A DNA stretch of 64,000 nucleotides from Nodosilinea sp. FACHB-141 (GCF_014696135.1 NZ_JACJPP010000004.1:1-64000); one strand, 5' to 3'; positions 35,930 through 45,556 are shown, numbered from the stretch's first letter. The notes: generated by a model from the sequence alone, not told the origin. Numbers and translations: made by a program.

Positions 35930-35985
35930 GGTGGGCATTGGGTATGACGGCGTAAGCCTTCTTAACCCAGTGCCCACCAATTTTA
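35930..35985 (+). terminator. Intrinsic terminator behind the TerB-like gene
   Basis: GGTGGGCATTGGGT pairs with ACCCAGTGCCCACC with one G-T or mismatch position around a 21-base loop, followed by AATTTTATTT. It lies between convergent genes and could act on both. Confidence 0.85.
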
Positions 35986-36005
35986 TTTACCTGAAAGAAA
36001 GGCTT

Positions 36006-36404
36006 CTATTTCTTTTGGGAGTTGGTTATTGTTTCGACAATCTCGTTCTCTTCAGTGATTTCATCGAGATTGAGTTTGTCTTTGATTAATTCACCAGCTG
36101 AGCTTTTAGGTTTCTTTCCTGCCTCAGCAGCGGCGGCGGCGGTAGTAGCGGCTTTGTTTTGCCATTCTCGACGCTGCTCTCGCATTTCGCTGAGTTTTTC
36201 TTCAGGAATGGTTGTCTTCAGAGCTTCAGATTCTGCTTGAGCAGCAAAGCGAGACGATGCTGCCAGGGCTACTAGTGAGCTAGGGGTAGGGCTAGCCAAA
36301 GCTGCCGTTTGGGAAAAGCCAAACAGTGCAACCACAGTCACAAACAGCACTGTAAGACGTTTGGCAATCATCTTTAATGAGATATGAATCTTACTAGTTG
36401 TCAT
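36006..36404 (-). CDS. Small exported hypothetical protein (132 aa)
   Basis: The product has a basic N terminus and a hydrophobic segment (residues about 18-36) ending in AALASP, a good signal peptide with cleavage after ALA. The mature part of about 95 residues is helical and charged, with Glu/Lys/Arg-rich stretches, an Ala-rich segment (ATTAAAAAEAG, about 87-97) and no cysteines. I do not recognise it. It may be a periplasmic or lumenal protein. AGAAGGA stands 11 bases before the ATG. It stands alone, convergent with the TerB-like gene. Confidence 0.7.
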   Translation of the reverse strand: MTTSKIHISLKMIAKRLTVLFVTVVALFGFSQTAALASPTPSSLVALAASSRFAAQAESEALKTTIPEEKLSEMREQRREWQNKAATTAAAAAEAGKKPKSSAGELIKDKLNLDEITEENEIVETITNSQKK

Positions 36405-36796
36405 GTTTCTATCCTTCTAAAAGTAGCAATAAAACTGTGGGAGATACACTGAGTTACAGATTTATTCTGCAAAACGGACATATCTAATAACTATGAAAAA
36501 GCGATCAATCAGTCTACAAGCTCACAGCTAATGACTTCCCAGATGTAAGTAGCGTAAGTAAAAATATGGCCTCTAACGTCTTCCCGAAGATAGAAACGGA
36601 GCAGAAGGTCGCTCAGGTAGGACTAAATTGAATCGTGAACTCGGCAGACAGCAGAGATTACACCTGCCTAGATCCGCTAGCTATAGGGAACTAGTGACAC
36701 CTTGCTTCAGGCATGGTCTAAGGTACGAAGGACAAAGGGTTTATAACTTTGCCGGTTCTCTTGATTACCCTTTGCTCATTAGGTGCGTTGCTGATA
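36405..36796. other. Intergenic region, promoter of the exported protein
   Basis: No convincing gene is seen in these 392 bases. The right part is more AT-rich than the genes around. A short rightward frame at 36628 has no ribosome site and runs into the CapA gene, and is not accepted. CCCGAAGA/TCTTCCCG-like words near 36585 could form a small stem. Confidence 0.4.
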
Positions 36797-38398
36797 TCAC
36801 CGGGGCCAGATGTAGCCCAGATCGTCGATCACTAGGGGCGTATCGGGAAAGTCGCGCTGGGTGAACTGGCGCACCAGCACCACGCCGCCAAAGTGGTCGT
36901 CAAGGTAAGGGACACCGTTGCGATCGAGGGCGACGGGGATGATGCGCCCGCTGACGAAGTTGCCCTGGGCATCGAGGTCGGTTTGCAGAATCAGCGAGGT
37001 GCCCAAGGGGCCAACGGTAGAAAGACTGCGGTAGCCGAGGAAATTTCCGAGGGAATAGGCGATCAGCTTGTTGTTGTACAGCTCGATCGCCCTAGGAACG
37101 TGGGGACCATGGCCAAGCACCAAATCGGCTCCGTGGTCAACAACGGCGCGCGAGAAGCGCACGACGTTGCCGCGATTTTCGGAGTAGAACATCTCGTCTT
37201 GATCGCGGGTGACGGTGGCATCGGTGCCCTCTTTGCCGGCGTGGAAGGAGACGACGACGACATCGGCCTGGGCGTTGGCGGTCTCTACTAGGGCGATCGC
37301 AGCCTCTATATCCTGCACCCGGTTGTGCTCTTGGTAGTTGCTAAAGCCGATGAACGCCACGGTTTGTCCCTGGGCCTCGACGTACAAAATTTCGCCTTTG
37401 CGGCCCACGGCCTTCATACCCGCCGCTTCGATGTGGGCGATGGTATCGGTAAAGCCCTGCTCAAAGAAATCCATGGAGTGGTTATTGGCCACGCTCAGAA
37501 CGTCAAACCCGGCCTCTTTGAGCACGCTAGCGTACCAGGGCGGGGTGCGAAAGGCGAAGGTATTGGCGCTGCCGGTGTCTTTGGCGCTGCTGGGCACTTC
37601 TGTAAGGGTGCTTTCAAAATTGCCGAAGGTAATATCGGCTTCGCCCAGGTGGTATTGAATGCTGCCAAACAGGTATTGCCAGTCGTTGGGCAGACGGTAG
37701 CGCTGGTAGTCGGTACCGGGAATGATGTCGCCCACGGCCTTGATGGTTAGGGCCACGGGGGCCGCTAGGTCGGGGATCGCCAAAGCTGCTGTAGACGCTG
37801 CCGGAAGCAGGGGCTCGATCGCCTGAGTCATACCGGCCTTGGCGGCAGGTAGTGACTGGGTTGGGCTAGGTTCGCGCTGCTGTTCGTAACGCCATTGAGT
37901 GATCCCAGCGGCCAGGCCAAACCCGAGCACCGTTGCCATAGACAATGCTCCCCAACGCCAGCGGCCTCTAGTCCTCGCCGCTGGCGCTGGCCCTGATGCC
38001 GTTGATCTGCGATCGCTGGGCGCGACTTCCGCAGTCTTCTCCTCCAACGTTCCATCGACAAAAATGGTGGCTGGAGGCGCTGGGGCGGCAGCATCTAGGC
38101 TAAAGACCTGCTGCCAGCGGTGTTCCAGGGGGCGATCGGTGCCATCCACCACCTTGAGTTCGGCGATATCTGGCAGAGCGAGAGCCGTCACTACGGCATG
38201 AATGCGATCGAGATGCTGGGGCAGCCCGTCACGGTGAGGGGTGGTGAGCAGCACGTAGAGAGTGCGATCGCGCCGAGAAACCTCTACTCGCAGCGCTGGA
38301 TCATTCAGGGCGGTGGTGAGCAACTCGGCGATCGCGGCCATGTTGCCCCGCTGAGCCTGGGGCCATTGAGACAGTTGGGTCAGGTCAGCAATAGTCAC
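36797..38398 (-). CDS. CapA-type phosphoesterase with cytoplasmic N-terminal region
   Basis: The 533-residue protein has an N-terminal region of about 100 residues without a known domain, a linker, one membrane helix (about 145-165), and a C-terminal CapA domain of the metallophosphatase fold (about 225-525). The CapA part shows the conserved blocks IKAVGDIIPGTDYQRY, FGNFESTLT, FDVLSVANNHSMDF, VVVSFHAGKEGTD, VLGHGPHVPRAIELYNNKLIAYSLGNF. CapA enzymes are linked with poly-gamma-glutamate synthesis and are predicted to act on the outer side of the membrane. The topology (cytoplasmic N terminus, extracytoplasmic enzyme) is inferred from one helix. No capBC genes are in the window, so the PGA label is not certain. 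It is downstream of a kinase gene on the same strand. Confidence 0.85.
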   Translation of the reverse strand: MTIADLTQLSQWPQAQRGNMAAIAELLTTALNDPALRVEVSRRDRTLYVLLTTPHRDGLPQHLDRIHAVVTALALPDIAELKVVDGTDRPLEHRWQQVFSLDAAAPAPPATIFVDGTLEEKTAEVAPSDRRSTASGPAPAARTRGRWRWGALSMATVLGFGLAAGITQWRYEQQREPSPTQSLPAAKAGMTQAIEPLLPAASTAALAIPDLAAPVALTIKAVGDIIPGTDYQRYRLPNDWQYLFGSIQYHLGEADITFGNFESTLTEVPSSAKDTGSANTFAFRTPPWYASVLKEAGFDVLSVANNHSMDFFEQGFTDTIAHIEAAGMKAVGRKGEILYVEAQGQTVAFIGFSNYQEHNRVQDIEAAIALVETANAQADVVVVSFHAGKEGTDATVTRDQDEMFYSENRGNVVRFSRAVVDHGADLVLGHGPHVPRAIELYNNKLIAYSLGNFLGYRSLSTVGPLGTSLILQTDLDAQGNFVSGRIIPVALDRNGVPYLDDHFGGVVLVRQFTQRDFPDTPLVIDDLGYIWPR

Positions 38399-38716
38399 AA
38401 ACGAAAGGGTATCCAGGCTCCAAAGTTATGCAAATCATACCGGTGGAGCAAAAAGAAATTACTAACCTCACAAAAAATGCCCTGCTAGCCAAGAGCCAAC
38501 GGGGCAAAGACGAGTCTATCGAACACTGGCAAACTTAGAGGAATCTCCACTTTTGCCACAAGACATAGGACTTTTCAAACATCCTCTCAGCGAATTGCCG
38601 GAAGGAAAATTGTCTCTCTCTGGTCTAGACGACCTCAACAGAGGTAAAAAACACGGTGGGTGCATTGCTAATCGCCTCAGCTCACGCAACAAAAGCAGGC
38701 CCAGATTTAACCTTGC
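38399..38716. other. Intergenic region between kinase and CapA gene
   Basis: These 318 bases between two leftward genes hold no recognisable coding sequence. Part may be the CapA promoter: AAGAAATTACTAACCTCAC near 38450 is AT-rich. I see no clear terminator or operator. Confidence 0.35.
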
Positions 38717-40435
38717 CTACCGAGACTCCAGCACCCCGCCAAAGCTAGAGCCGACAATTCGAGGCTGCCCGTCCAGCATTTGTACCGTGAACGATCGCTG
38801 TTCTCGTTGAGTAGAGCCATCGGGATAAACATAGGTGTTCTCGCCCACAAACTCAACGCTGTTTGCGGTTTGTCCCGTTACCCGCAGATTCTCAACCGAA
38901 ACACGATCGAATTGGGAAAAAAAGCCGGGGTCAAACTGCTGCGCTAGCGGACCGCTAAACTGCGATCGCGCCGCATCCCAAGATTTGCTCGAAACATGAC
39001 TATACAGAGTTGCCACCGTCGCCTGGGCTGCCTCGGGCGTTAGCTCGCCACCCTCTGGAGCTGGTGGAGCCGGTGGTTCAGGTTCTACAACCTCTTCATC
39101 TGACGCATCGACCATCTCTGGCTCTGGGGCAGTGGGTGCCTCAGGCTCGGCCTCAGCCGATTCGACAGCGGCCTCGGGGGGTGCGGCAGGCGCTTCCGCT
39201 TTGGGCTCAGATTCAACGGCTGTAGGCTCAGCTTCGGCAGGTGCATCAGCGGAGGGAGCCGTGGCCACCACTGAAGTTTCGTCTTCTGGGGTAGACGAGG
39301 CTGAGCGCCACGCCTGCCAGCCGAGCAGACCGGCGATCGCTACTACAGACGCCGCCAAGGCTCCTGCCACTAAGGGCAACCAGCTAGCTGACGACGACTC
39401 TCGCCGCTGCATCGGTGCCTTCGCTGCTGGCACCCTGGCTGCCGGCACCTGAGCCGCTGGCACCTGGGCTGCTGCTGTCAGCTGAGTTCGTTCTCGCGGC
39501 CGTCCGACCACCACTGTGGCGGCGGTGGTGCGGGGAGTCTGCCCCTGGGGCGGCGGCGCAGCTGGCACATACCGACTCAAGGCCGGGGGCAACTTCCTTA
39601 GGGCAGCCAGAGCCTCAGTAGCAGTGGTGTAGCGGGTGCGAAAGTCGTAGCGCACCATCACCTCCAAGACATCCAGCAGGGCAGGATTGGCCTGAGGCGC
39701 GTAGCGCTGCCACTCCAGCTCACCGCTGTGGGGGTCGGGATGCAGCTCAGTCGGCGGGTAGCCGGTCAGAGCCTGAATGCCCAAGATGCCAACGGCATAG
39801 ATATCGCTGCTGAACTGGGGTCGCCCAGCCACCTGCTCACTGGGCATATACCCCTGGGTGCCAATGGAGATGGTGTGGCTGAGGCCAGAGCGCAGGGCGG
39901 TGGCCTGGGCGCTCACCTGCTTCACCGCGCCAAAGTCAATCAGCACGAGGCGGCGATCGCTGGCGCGGCGAATCAAATTCGAGGGCTTGATGTCGCGATG
40001 GATGACGCCGTGGGAATGAACAAAAGCCAAAATTCCTAGCAGATCGCCCAGGAAGGCGGCAACCTGGGCCTCAGTCCAAGGGGTTCCTAGTTCCTCCGCT
40101 AGGGAGTGACCTTCGATCAGCTCCTGGGCCAGGTAAAACTCTTGCCCTTCCTCAAAGTGGGCCAGCAGCCCCGGAATCTGTGGGTGCGTCCCCAGCTTGT
40201 AGAGGGTCTGGGCCTCAGTATCAAATAGCCGCCGCGCCGTTTGCAGCTCTTCAGCACTGGTCACCTGGGGTTTGAGCTGCTTTACCACGCAGAGCGGATG
40301 CCCCGGCAGGTGCAGGTCTTGGGCGCTAAAGGTTTGGCCAAAACCCCCAGAGCCCAAGGGCTGTACGAGCCGATAGCGGCCCCCCAGCGGTCTAGATTCT
40401 GGCGGAAGGTTGGGAAACGAAGCGGTCATAGCCAT
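38717..40435 (-). CDS. Transmembrane Ser/Thr protein kinase with periplasmic NTF2-like tail
   Basis: The 572-residue protein has a full Hanks-type kinase domain (residues about 20-285): the Gly loop LGSGGFGQTF, VVKQLKP with the catalytic Lys, HRDIKPSNLI (about 148-157), DFGAVKQ, and the activation-segment GTQGYMPSEQ. A linker with three AAQVPA-like repeats leads to one membrane helix (about 355-375), a long acidic Ala/Pro/Glu segment and a C-terminal domain of about 105 residues (TPEAAQATVATLYSHVSSKSWDAARSQF) resembling NTF2-like folds. The kinase would phosphorylate cytoplasmic targets in response to an envelope or lumen signal. The ligand and targets are unknown. The start is MAMTASF; either of the first two Met codons may be used. 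Confidence 0.92.
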   Translation of the reverse strand: MAMTASFPNLPPESRPLGGRYRLVQPLGSGGFGQTFSAQDLHLPGHPLCVVKQLKPQVTSAEELQTARRLFDTEAQTLYKLGTHPQIPGLLAHFEEGQEFYLAQELIEGHSLAEELGTPWTEAQVAAFLGDLLGILAFVHSHGVIHRDIKPSNLIRRASDRRLVLIDFGAVKQVSAQATALRSGLSHTISIGTQGYMPSEQVAGRPQFSSDIYAVGILGIQALTGYPPTELHPDPHSGELEWQRYAPQANPALLDVLEVMVRYDFRTRYTTATEALAALRKLPPALSRYVPAAPPPQGQTPRTTAATVVVGRPRERTQLTAAAQVPAAQVPAARVPAAKAPMQRRESSSASWLPLVAGALAASVVAIAGLLGWQAWRSASSTPEDETSVVATAPSADAPAEAEPTAVESEPKAEAPAAPPEAAVESAEAEPEAPTAPEPEMVDASDEEVVEPEPPAPPAPEGGELTPEAAQATVATLYSHVSSKSWDAARSQFSGPLAQQFDPGFFSQFDRVSVENLRVTGQTANSVEFVGENTYVYPDGSTQREQRSFTVQMLDGQPRIVGSSFGGVLESR

Positions 40436-40790
40436 GGACGAGTGACGTTTGAACTATTAGACGACAGTCTAGCGGGTATCGTTACCCCCCCTAGGGTAGC
40501 GCTCAGCGGCATAACCCTAAATATAGCGATGGCCACAGATGCCGACTTGGCCGATTTTAGGGTGACGCACTGAACCATCGGCGGGTTCCCGAGGGAGGCA
40601 ACGGGGTGACGGCAAAAGAATAAAAGTAGAAGAGCGAAAGGCTAAAAAGGTTCGCTAGCTTGAATCGGAATAGCTTGGCTGTCCCAACCCAGCTTCACTA
40701 GCTGTAAGCTTTCAGAACTGCCAGAGCTATAGGAATTCGCCCTAAAATAGGTTCGACAAAGTCATCGGCTCCAAGTTTTGGTTGCAGAAC
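40436..40790. other. Divergent intergenic region
   Basis: In these 355 bases between the kinase gene (leftward) and the GNAT gene (rightward), CCCCCCTAGGG and TAGGGTAGCGCT words near 40485-40500 give some symmetry, but no clear operator. No coding sequence is visible. Confidence 0.35.
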
Positions 40791-41270
40791 ATGGAAATCG
40801 ACCCCTATGCCTCTCACCACCTCGATGCGGTTATTCGGCTGGCGCTGCGGGCCTGGGCACCCGTTTTTGATTCAATTCAAACCACAATGAATGCCGAGGT
40901 GTATCAAGCGTTCTATCCCGATCAGTGGCGGGGGAGTCAGCAAAAGGCTGTCGAGGATGTCTGCGCTGGAGAAGACACCCATGTGTGGGTTGCTAGGGAA
41001 GCAGACTCTGTTGTGGGGTTTGTCGCCGTCAAGCTGCACCCGGCAGACAGTATGGGTGAGATCTATATGGTTGCCGTCGATCCAAATTTTCAGGGTCGCG
41101 GCATTGGCAGCACTCTGACAAACTTTGCCCTGGACTGGATGAAAGAGGCTGGCATGGCGATCGCGATGGTTGAGACCGGTGGTGATCCTGGCCATGCCCC
41201 AGCCCGACATACTTACGAAAAGGCAGGCTTTGATCTGTGGCCAGTCGCTAGATACTTCAAAAAGCTCTAG
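40791..41270 (+). CDS. GNAT-family N-acetyltransferase
   Basis: The 159-residue protein is a typical GNAT enzyme. The acetyl-CoA pyrophosphate loop is QGRGIGSTLTNFAL (residues about 104-118; consensus Q/R-x2-G-x-G/A), preceded by the beta-bulge strand MGEIYMVAVDPNF. The early helix DAVIRLALRAWAPVFDSI precedes the acceptor-binding region, and the last strand AGFDLWPVARYF closes the fold. It acetylates a primary amine with acetyl-CoA. The substrate is unknown, although the family pattern recalls aminoglycoside or small-peptide acetyltransferases. The ATG at 40791 is preferred over a TTG nine bases earlier. It is convergent with a TPR protein gene, 86 bases away. Confidence 0.85.
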   Translation: MEIDPYASHHLDAVIRLALRAWAPVFDSIQTTMNAEVYQAFYPDQWRGSQQKAVEDVCAGEDTHVWVAREADSVVGFVAVKLHPADSMGEIYMVAVDPNFQGRGIGSTLTNFALDWMKEAGMAIAMVETGGDPGHAPARHTYEKAGFDLWPVARYFKKL

Positions 41271-41356
41271 TGCGATCGCCGCCACTCCGGCCGGCACCAT
41301 GCCCACGCTTTGGGCCAAGCGGATTCTCTATAGAAGCCGTTTCCCTGACCCAGCCC

Positions 41357-43210
41357 CTACTCCAACGACTCGCGATACCGCGCCAGCAGGGGCTGCAGAA
41401 AGTCATAGCCATCGACGCCAATCACGGCGAGGAACTGGCGACGGTGGTCGGCGAGAATGCCCTCAAAGGTCTCTGGCCCCAGTTGCCCATAGAGAATGCT
41501 GAGCAGAGCCGCAGGCTGCCGCCATTCTGGGGAGTCGATTTGGTGGTGTAGATACATGCCGAGGCAGCCGGTGAGCACCGCTTGTTCGAGGTTGCCGTCG
41601 CCTTGGTAAGCAGCGGCGAGGTGGGCAAAATTGGAGGCCATTAGAAAGCGATCGCCGATCGCCTGCGCCACCTGAAGCCCTTGCTGGAGAGACTCGATCG
41701 CATCCCGATATTGCCCGAGCTTGAGCTGGGCGATGCCGAGACTGTTGGCGCAGAGGGCCTGGCTGGGGCGATCGCCCACCTGCTCCGACAGAGCTAGCCC
41801 CTGCTCTAGGTAGCTGAGCACGGTTTCGTACTGTTCGGCTTCCAATAGCTGAGATTGGCCCTGGGCAACCTGGCTGTAGCCCACGTTGGCCAGGGCGTTA
41901 GCCTGACCAATGCGATCGCCGCTCTGGCGGGCCAAAATCAGCGCCCGCTGGCTGTGACCCTGGGCGGCCTCAAAGTCTTGCTGGGCCACCGAGGTGCGAC
42001 TGAGATGGTTGAGACTGGCGATTTCGCAAGGCACATCGTGGGCCTCGCGGGCCACCTCCAGGGCCTGCTGGTGAAAGCGCTGGGCCTGGCTATAGTTGCC
42101 CAGCGCCCGCTGTGAATAGCCCAGCAGGGTGAGAATGCGGGCTTTTACCGCTGTGTTGGGCACGGCCTGCAGGGGCTGATCGAGATACTCCAGCAGGGCG
42201 CGGAGGGGTTCCCCAGATAAAGCGGTAAATAGACCGCCGTAGAGTGGGAAATAGCTCTGGTTAGCAAACTGCCGCAGCCCCTGGAGCGCCAGCTGAAACG
42301 AGCCCGTCGACAGAATGCGCTGCCCCTGCTGGCCCAGACGGTCAGAGATCTGCCCCCAGACCACGGCAAAGGTGAGAAAGGTCGCGATCGACAGCCGCTT
42401 GCCAGATTGGGGGTCGTAGGGCTGGCGATCGAACCAGTTCACCAGGGCCAGCTGCAGGCGCTGCAAAACCACCCCCCAGGCAATCCAGTCGGTCACGGCT
42501 AGGGGAGCCGTCACGCCAGCGGCAGTGACCGTTTGATGCTGAGCTAGATCAACAAACAGGCGTTTTAGCGCCAGGTTATTCACAATTTTGCCCCAGTACT
42601 GCCACGGGCCAGACTGCTCGCCAGGCTCACTAAAGCCCAGCTGCTGGCCCTGGGCATAGATCCACCCCACGACGTCGCCTTCGAGCTGCTGCCAAGCGGC
42701 CAGCCCCTGGTCAAGCCCATCAGCTAGGGTGGCCAGGGCAGGGGCAGTCTCGGCAGCCGAGACCGATTCGGACGGCACAGGAGCCTGCTTAAGCGCCCGC
42801 ACCAGCTGCCCCAGCTGTTCTCGAGAGAGGGGCTGATCGCGGTTGGGGTCAAGGGCAGCGAGGAGGCGAGACAGCCGGTCTTCGGGCGGTGCGTTGAGAA
42901 TTTCGGCTTCTACGCCGGTCAGCACCGCCGTGGCTTGGTTGTCGGCCTGCCAGCGCTCCCATTCACCCTGAATAGTGCGGAGGGCACGCTGTTGGCGCAG
43001 CGCTTTGGCCTGCTTAAATTCGTCACTGCCGGGGGCCAGGTCGGGCTCTAGAGCTGCCAGCGTCGTGGCCAAGGCCCGCTCAAACAGTTCGCCACCGCCT
43101 GGCTCGATGCCCGCTTGCAGCATGCGGTAGACCTGCTGTTTTGACTGAATTCTGCCCTTGAGGGTAGCGGCCACTATGTCATCAATGAGGGCCTGGTAGG
43201 GTTGAGCCAT
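41357..43210 (-). CDS. TPR-repeat protein (617 aa)
   Basis: The long leftward protein has an unrecognised N-terminal half (residues about 1-340), followed by a stretch of tetratricopeptide repeats in the C-terminal half (about 380-560). Visible repeats are LGNYSQAQRFHQQALEVAREA, the following NHLSRTSVAQQDFEAAQGHSQRALILARQSG block, ANALANVGYSQVAQG, and LGIAQLKLGQYRDAIESLQQGLQVAQAIG. TPRs bind partner proteins. The last part (about 560-610) is a helical cap. No catalytic motif, signal peptide or membrane helix is visible, so it is probably a soluble adaptor or regulator. The ATG at 43208-43210 is used; an upstream in-frame Met would add 17 residues unlike the rest. Confidence 0.85.
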   Translation of the reverse strand: MAQPYQALIDDIVAATLKGRIQSKQQVYRMLQAGIEPGGGELFERALATTLAALEPDLAPGSDEFKQAKALRQQRALRTIQGEWERWQADNQATAVLTGVEAEILNAPPEDRLSRLLAALDPNRDQPLSREQLGQLVRALKQAPVPSESVSAAETAPALATLADGLDQGLAAWQQLEGDVVGWIYAQGQQLGFSEPGEQSGPWQYWGKIVNNLALKRLFVDLAQHQTVTAAGVTAPLAVTDWIAWGVVLQRLQLALVNWFDRQPYDPQSGKRLSIATFLTFAVVWGQISDRLGQQGQRILSTGSFQLALQGLRQFANQSYFPLYGGLFTALSGEPLRALLEYLDQPLQAVPNTAVKARILTLLGYSQRALGNYSQAQRFHQQALEVAREAHDVPCEIASLNHLSRTSVAQQDFEAAQGHSQRALILARQSGDRIGQANALANVGYSQVAQGQSQLLEAEQYETVLSYLEQGLALSEQVGDRPSQALCANSLGIAQLKLGQYRDAIESLQQGLQVAQAIGDRFLMASNFAHLAAAYQGDGNLEQAVLTGCLGMYLHHQIDSPEWRQPAALLSILYGQLGPETFEGILADHRRQFLAVIGVDGYDFLQPLLARYRESLE

Positions 43211-43471
43211 AGATCGCCATGCCGTTAAAACTGTGGAGGAGCCGTTGCCCAAGTGTGCCACAGATTTTTCTGAGATTCAGCCCGCTAGCGGTAGAGTGCC
43301 ATAGCCGGTGAAGCCTGGGCTAGGACAGCCTAAAACGCCAGGATTCAGGGCCCATCGAGTATTTTTTCGTTTTTCGCTCTTCTACTTTCTTTTTTGCCAC
43401 AAGGAAACAAAGCCCGGCGAAATCCTAGGGTAAGGTAGCCTGGGAAAAGCGCATTCAATTCCCTTAAAGCT

Positions 43472-44482
43472 ATGGGCGGGGTTCCGTGGAGCACGACCCA
43501 CGCCGGGGTGCATCGGCTGCTGAAAGTTCGTCCGCTGCTGCCTCGGGGGGCGACAGGGTTATTGGCGGTGTCGGGTGGGCAAGATTCGGTGTGCCTGCTC
43601 AAACTGCTGGTCGATCTGCGGCCCAAGTGGAGCTGGCAGCTGCGGGCGGTGCACTGCGATCACCGCTGGCGGCCCGACTCGGCGGCCAACGCCAATTTTG
43701 TGCGGCAGCTCTGCGAAGGCTGGGGCGTTCCCTGTGAGGTGGTTACCGCCGATGCCGACTATGCTACCGAGGCCCAGGCTCGGCATTGGCGATATCGGGT
43801 ATTTGAAGATTTGGCCAGACAAGCACGCTGTAGCCACGTGGTAACGGGGCATACGGCAAGCGATCGCACCGAAACCCTGCTCTACAACCTGCTGCGGGGA
43901 AGCGGCACCGATGGTCTCCAGGCCCTGGCCTGGCAGCGGCCCCTCTCCCAAGACAGCCCCGTTGCCGTGGTGCGCCCCCTGCTCGGGCTGACGCGCCAGC
44001 AGACCGCAGAGTTCTGCCGCCAGTTTGACCTGCCCATCTGGCCCGATGCCACCAACCAAGACACCGGCTATGCCCGCAACCGCATTCGCCTAGAGCTATT
44101 GCCCTACCTGCAACAGCACTTCAACCCTGGGGTAGACGTGACTTTGGCCCAGACAGCGGAGCTGCTCACCGCTGAGGTCGAGCTGCTAGAGGCGATGGCA
44201 GGCGAGTTATATGGGTCATCGGTCTCATCCCCAGATGGGGATAGCGAAGTGTGGAAAATTCAGCGATCGCCCCTCAAAACCGCGCCGTTGGCCCTCCAGC
44301 GGCGGGTGCTGCGGCGGCTGCTTCAGCAGGTAACTCTAGCCCAAATCAGCTTTGAGCATGTCGAGAAACTCGTCGCCCTGCTCGCCGCCCCCCAGGGCAG
44401 CCAGAGCGATCCCTTCCCCGGTGGGCTAGTTGCTGTGGTAGACGGCGACTGGCTGGTGCTAAAGGCATCCCATGCTATGTGA
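43472..44482 (+). CDS. tilS: tRNA(Ile)-lysidine synthetase
   Basis: The 336-residue protein is TilS, which attaches lysine to C34 of tRNA-Ile(CAU), so that it reads AUA. The PP-loop motif SGGQDS lies at residues about 33-38 after TGLLAV, the second block is the HCDHRWRPDSAANANFV segment, and HTASDRTETLLYNLLRGSGTDGL is the conserved substrate-binding region. The short C-terminal part (about 240-330) is the variable RNA-binding part of cyanobacterial TilS. The length is normal. ATG 43472 is used, with AAAGC/TAAAG upstream rather than a strong ribosome site. It is followed by a hypothetical gene on the same strand at 69 bases. Confidence 0.93.
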   Translation: MGGVPWSTTHAGVHRLLKVRPLLPRGATGLLAVSGGQDSVCLLKLLVDLRPKWSWQLRAVHCDHRWRPDSAANANFVRQLCEGWGVPCEVVTADADYATEAQARHWRYRVFEDLARQARCSHVVTGHTASDRTETLLYNLLRGSGTDGLQALAWQRPLSQDSPVAVVRPLLGLTRQQTAEFCRQFDLPIWPDATNQDTGYARNRIRLELLPYLQQHFNPGVDVTLAQTAELLTAEVELLEAMAGELYGSSVSSPDGDSEVWKIQRSPLKTAPLALQRRVLRRLLQQVTLAQISFEHVEKLVALLAAPQGSQSDPFPGGLVAVVDGDWLVLKASHAM

Positions 44483-44551
44483 GGCGGCATGGGATGGCGA
44501 AGGTTCTAGAATGGCAGTAGTTCTATTTACCCTGTCTGCGTGGGCTAACCC

Positions 44552-45556
44552 ATGACCTTACCCCCCGCACTACGCTATCGCTTGGTACGCCTGCAATCCT
44601 TGGGGCGATCGCTCAATCGCCCTACTGTGTGGGGCGGTCTTGGCCTGCTGGGTCTGCTAGCCGTGGCCGTACCCCAGTACTTGCGCAACCCCGAGTGGCG
44701 CAGTCAGTACAACCCCGCCGTTGACAGCGCCGCCGTTGACCCCAGCACCAACGTGGGCAACTTATCTAACGACGATTTGGCCGACCTGGCCGAAATCGAC
44801 AATCTGGCCGTGTTACTCGACCAGATTCAGCCCACTACAGCTACGGCTTTAGAGGGGGAGGAGGCGCGATCGCCCAACACCGATGCCCTGGCGCTGCCCA
44901 CCGCTACAGAGGAGCAGCAGGCCCCCACTAGCCCCTTTGCCAACTATTTAGAGCGCAGCCGCTTTCGGTTTAGCCCCTCAGCCAGCGGCGGCGAAGCCAA
45001 TCTGGATACCGCCCGATCGCTTGACCCTTCGTCAGCCGATCCGACAGCGTCTGGCGAGGGCGCACCACAACCCAGCGCCTTGCAACAAGCACTTAATCAG
45101 CGCCGTGCCGACACCGCTCCTGCCGCTGAGACAGCATCTGAGGAGCGCAATCCGGTAGCTGAAGCTGCCCCTACCGACAATCTCACGCCCTCGCCCTGGA
45201 TGGTCGAAGGCAGCCTGCCTGGAGTAGATCAGCGGTTTATTCGCACGACCCCGCAGATGTCGCCACCGCCGGGGACAACAGGTTATACATTGCCGCCAAC
45301 GCTAGCGCCTAGCCCAGCAGCAGTCGCCCCAGCGGCTCCAGTAGCGCCAGCTGCGCTCAACTTAAACCTTGGGGCTCCAGCCGCCACGCCCTCTGCGGAG
45401 GTAACGGCGCAGCCTACGTCTGGTGTGCCAAGCAATGTCCCTAGCTCCACTCTTCAACCAGAACCTGCTCCCTTTTCCGCCCCGAGGCCACCCGGCGTTT
45501 ACACCGGAAACGGCTATATCAACACGTTCTCAGACCCAAGCGGGCCAGCAAATTAG
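44552..45556 (+). CDS. Pro/Ala-rich hypothetical membrane-anchored protein
   Basis: The 334-residue product starts with a basic region (residues 8-23), one membrane helix (about 27-45, GGLGLLGLLAVAVPQYL) and a very long low-complexity part rich in Ala, Pro, Thr, Ser and Glu. No folded domain is recognised. Short segments such as DDLADLAEIDNLAVLLDQIQ (about 77-97) and FANYLERSRFRFSP look ordered. The tail GYINTFSDPSGPAN is short and hydrophobic-polar. It resembles envelope linker or wall-associated proteins, and topology with an N-in orientation would place the tail outside. A function cannot be assigned. It follows tilS, but no shared role is evident. Confidence 0.65.
   Translation: MTLPPALRYRLVRLQSLGRSLNRPTVWGGLGLLGLLAVAVPQYLRNPEWRSQYNPAVDSAAVDPSTNVGNLSNDDLADLAEIDNLAVLLDQIQPTTATALEGEEARSPNTDALALPTATEEQQAPTSPFANYLERSRFRFSPSASGGEANLDTARSLDPSSADPTASGEGAPQPSALQQALNQRRADTAPAAETASEERNPVAEAAPTDNLTPSPWMVEGSLPGVDQRFIRTTPQMSPPPGTTGYTLPPTLAPSPAAVAPAAPVAPAALNLNLGAPAATPSAEVTAQPTSGVPSNVPSSTLQPEPAPFSAPRPPGVYTGNGYINTFSDPSGPAN

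Noticed and set aside
36628-36864. A short rightward frame in the spacer before the CapA gene
   Set aside because: No ribosome site or recognisable composition, and it runs antisense into the CapA gene.
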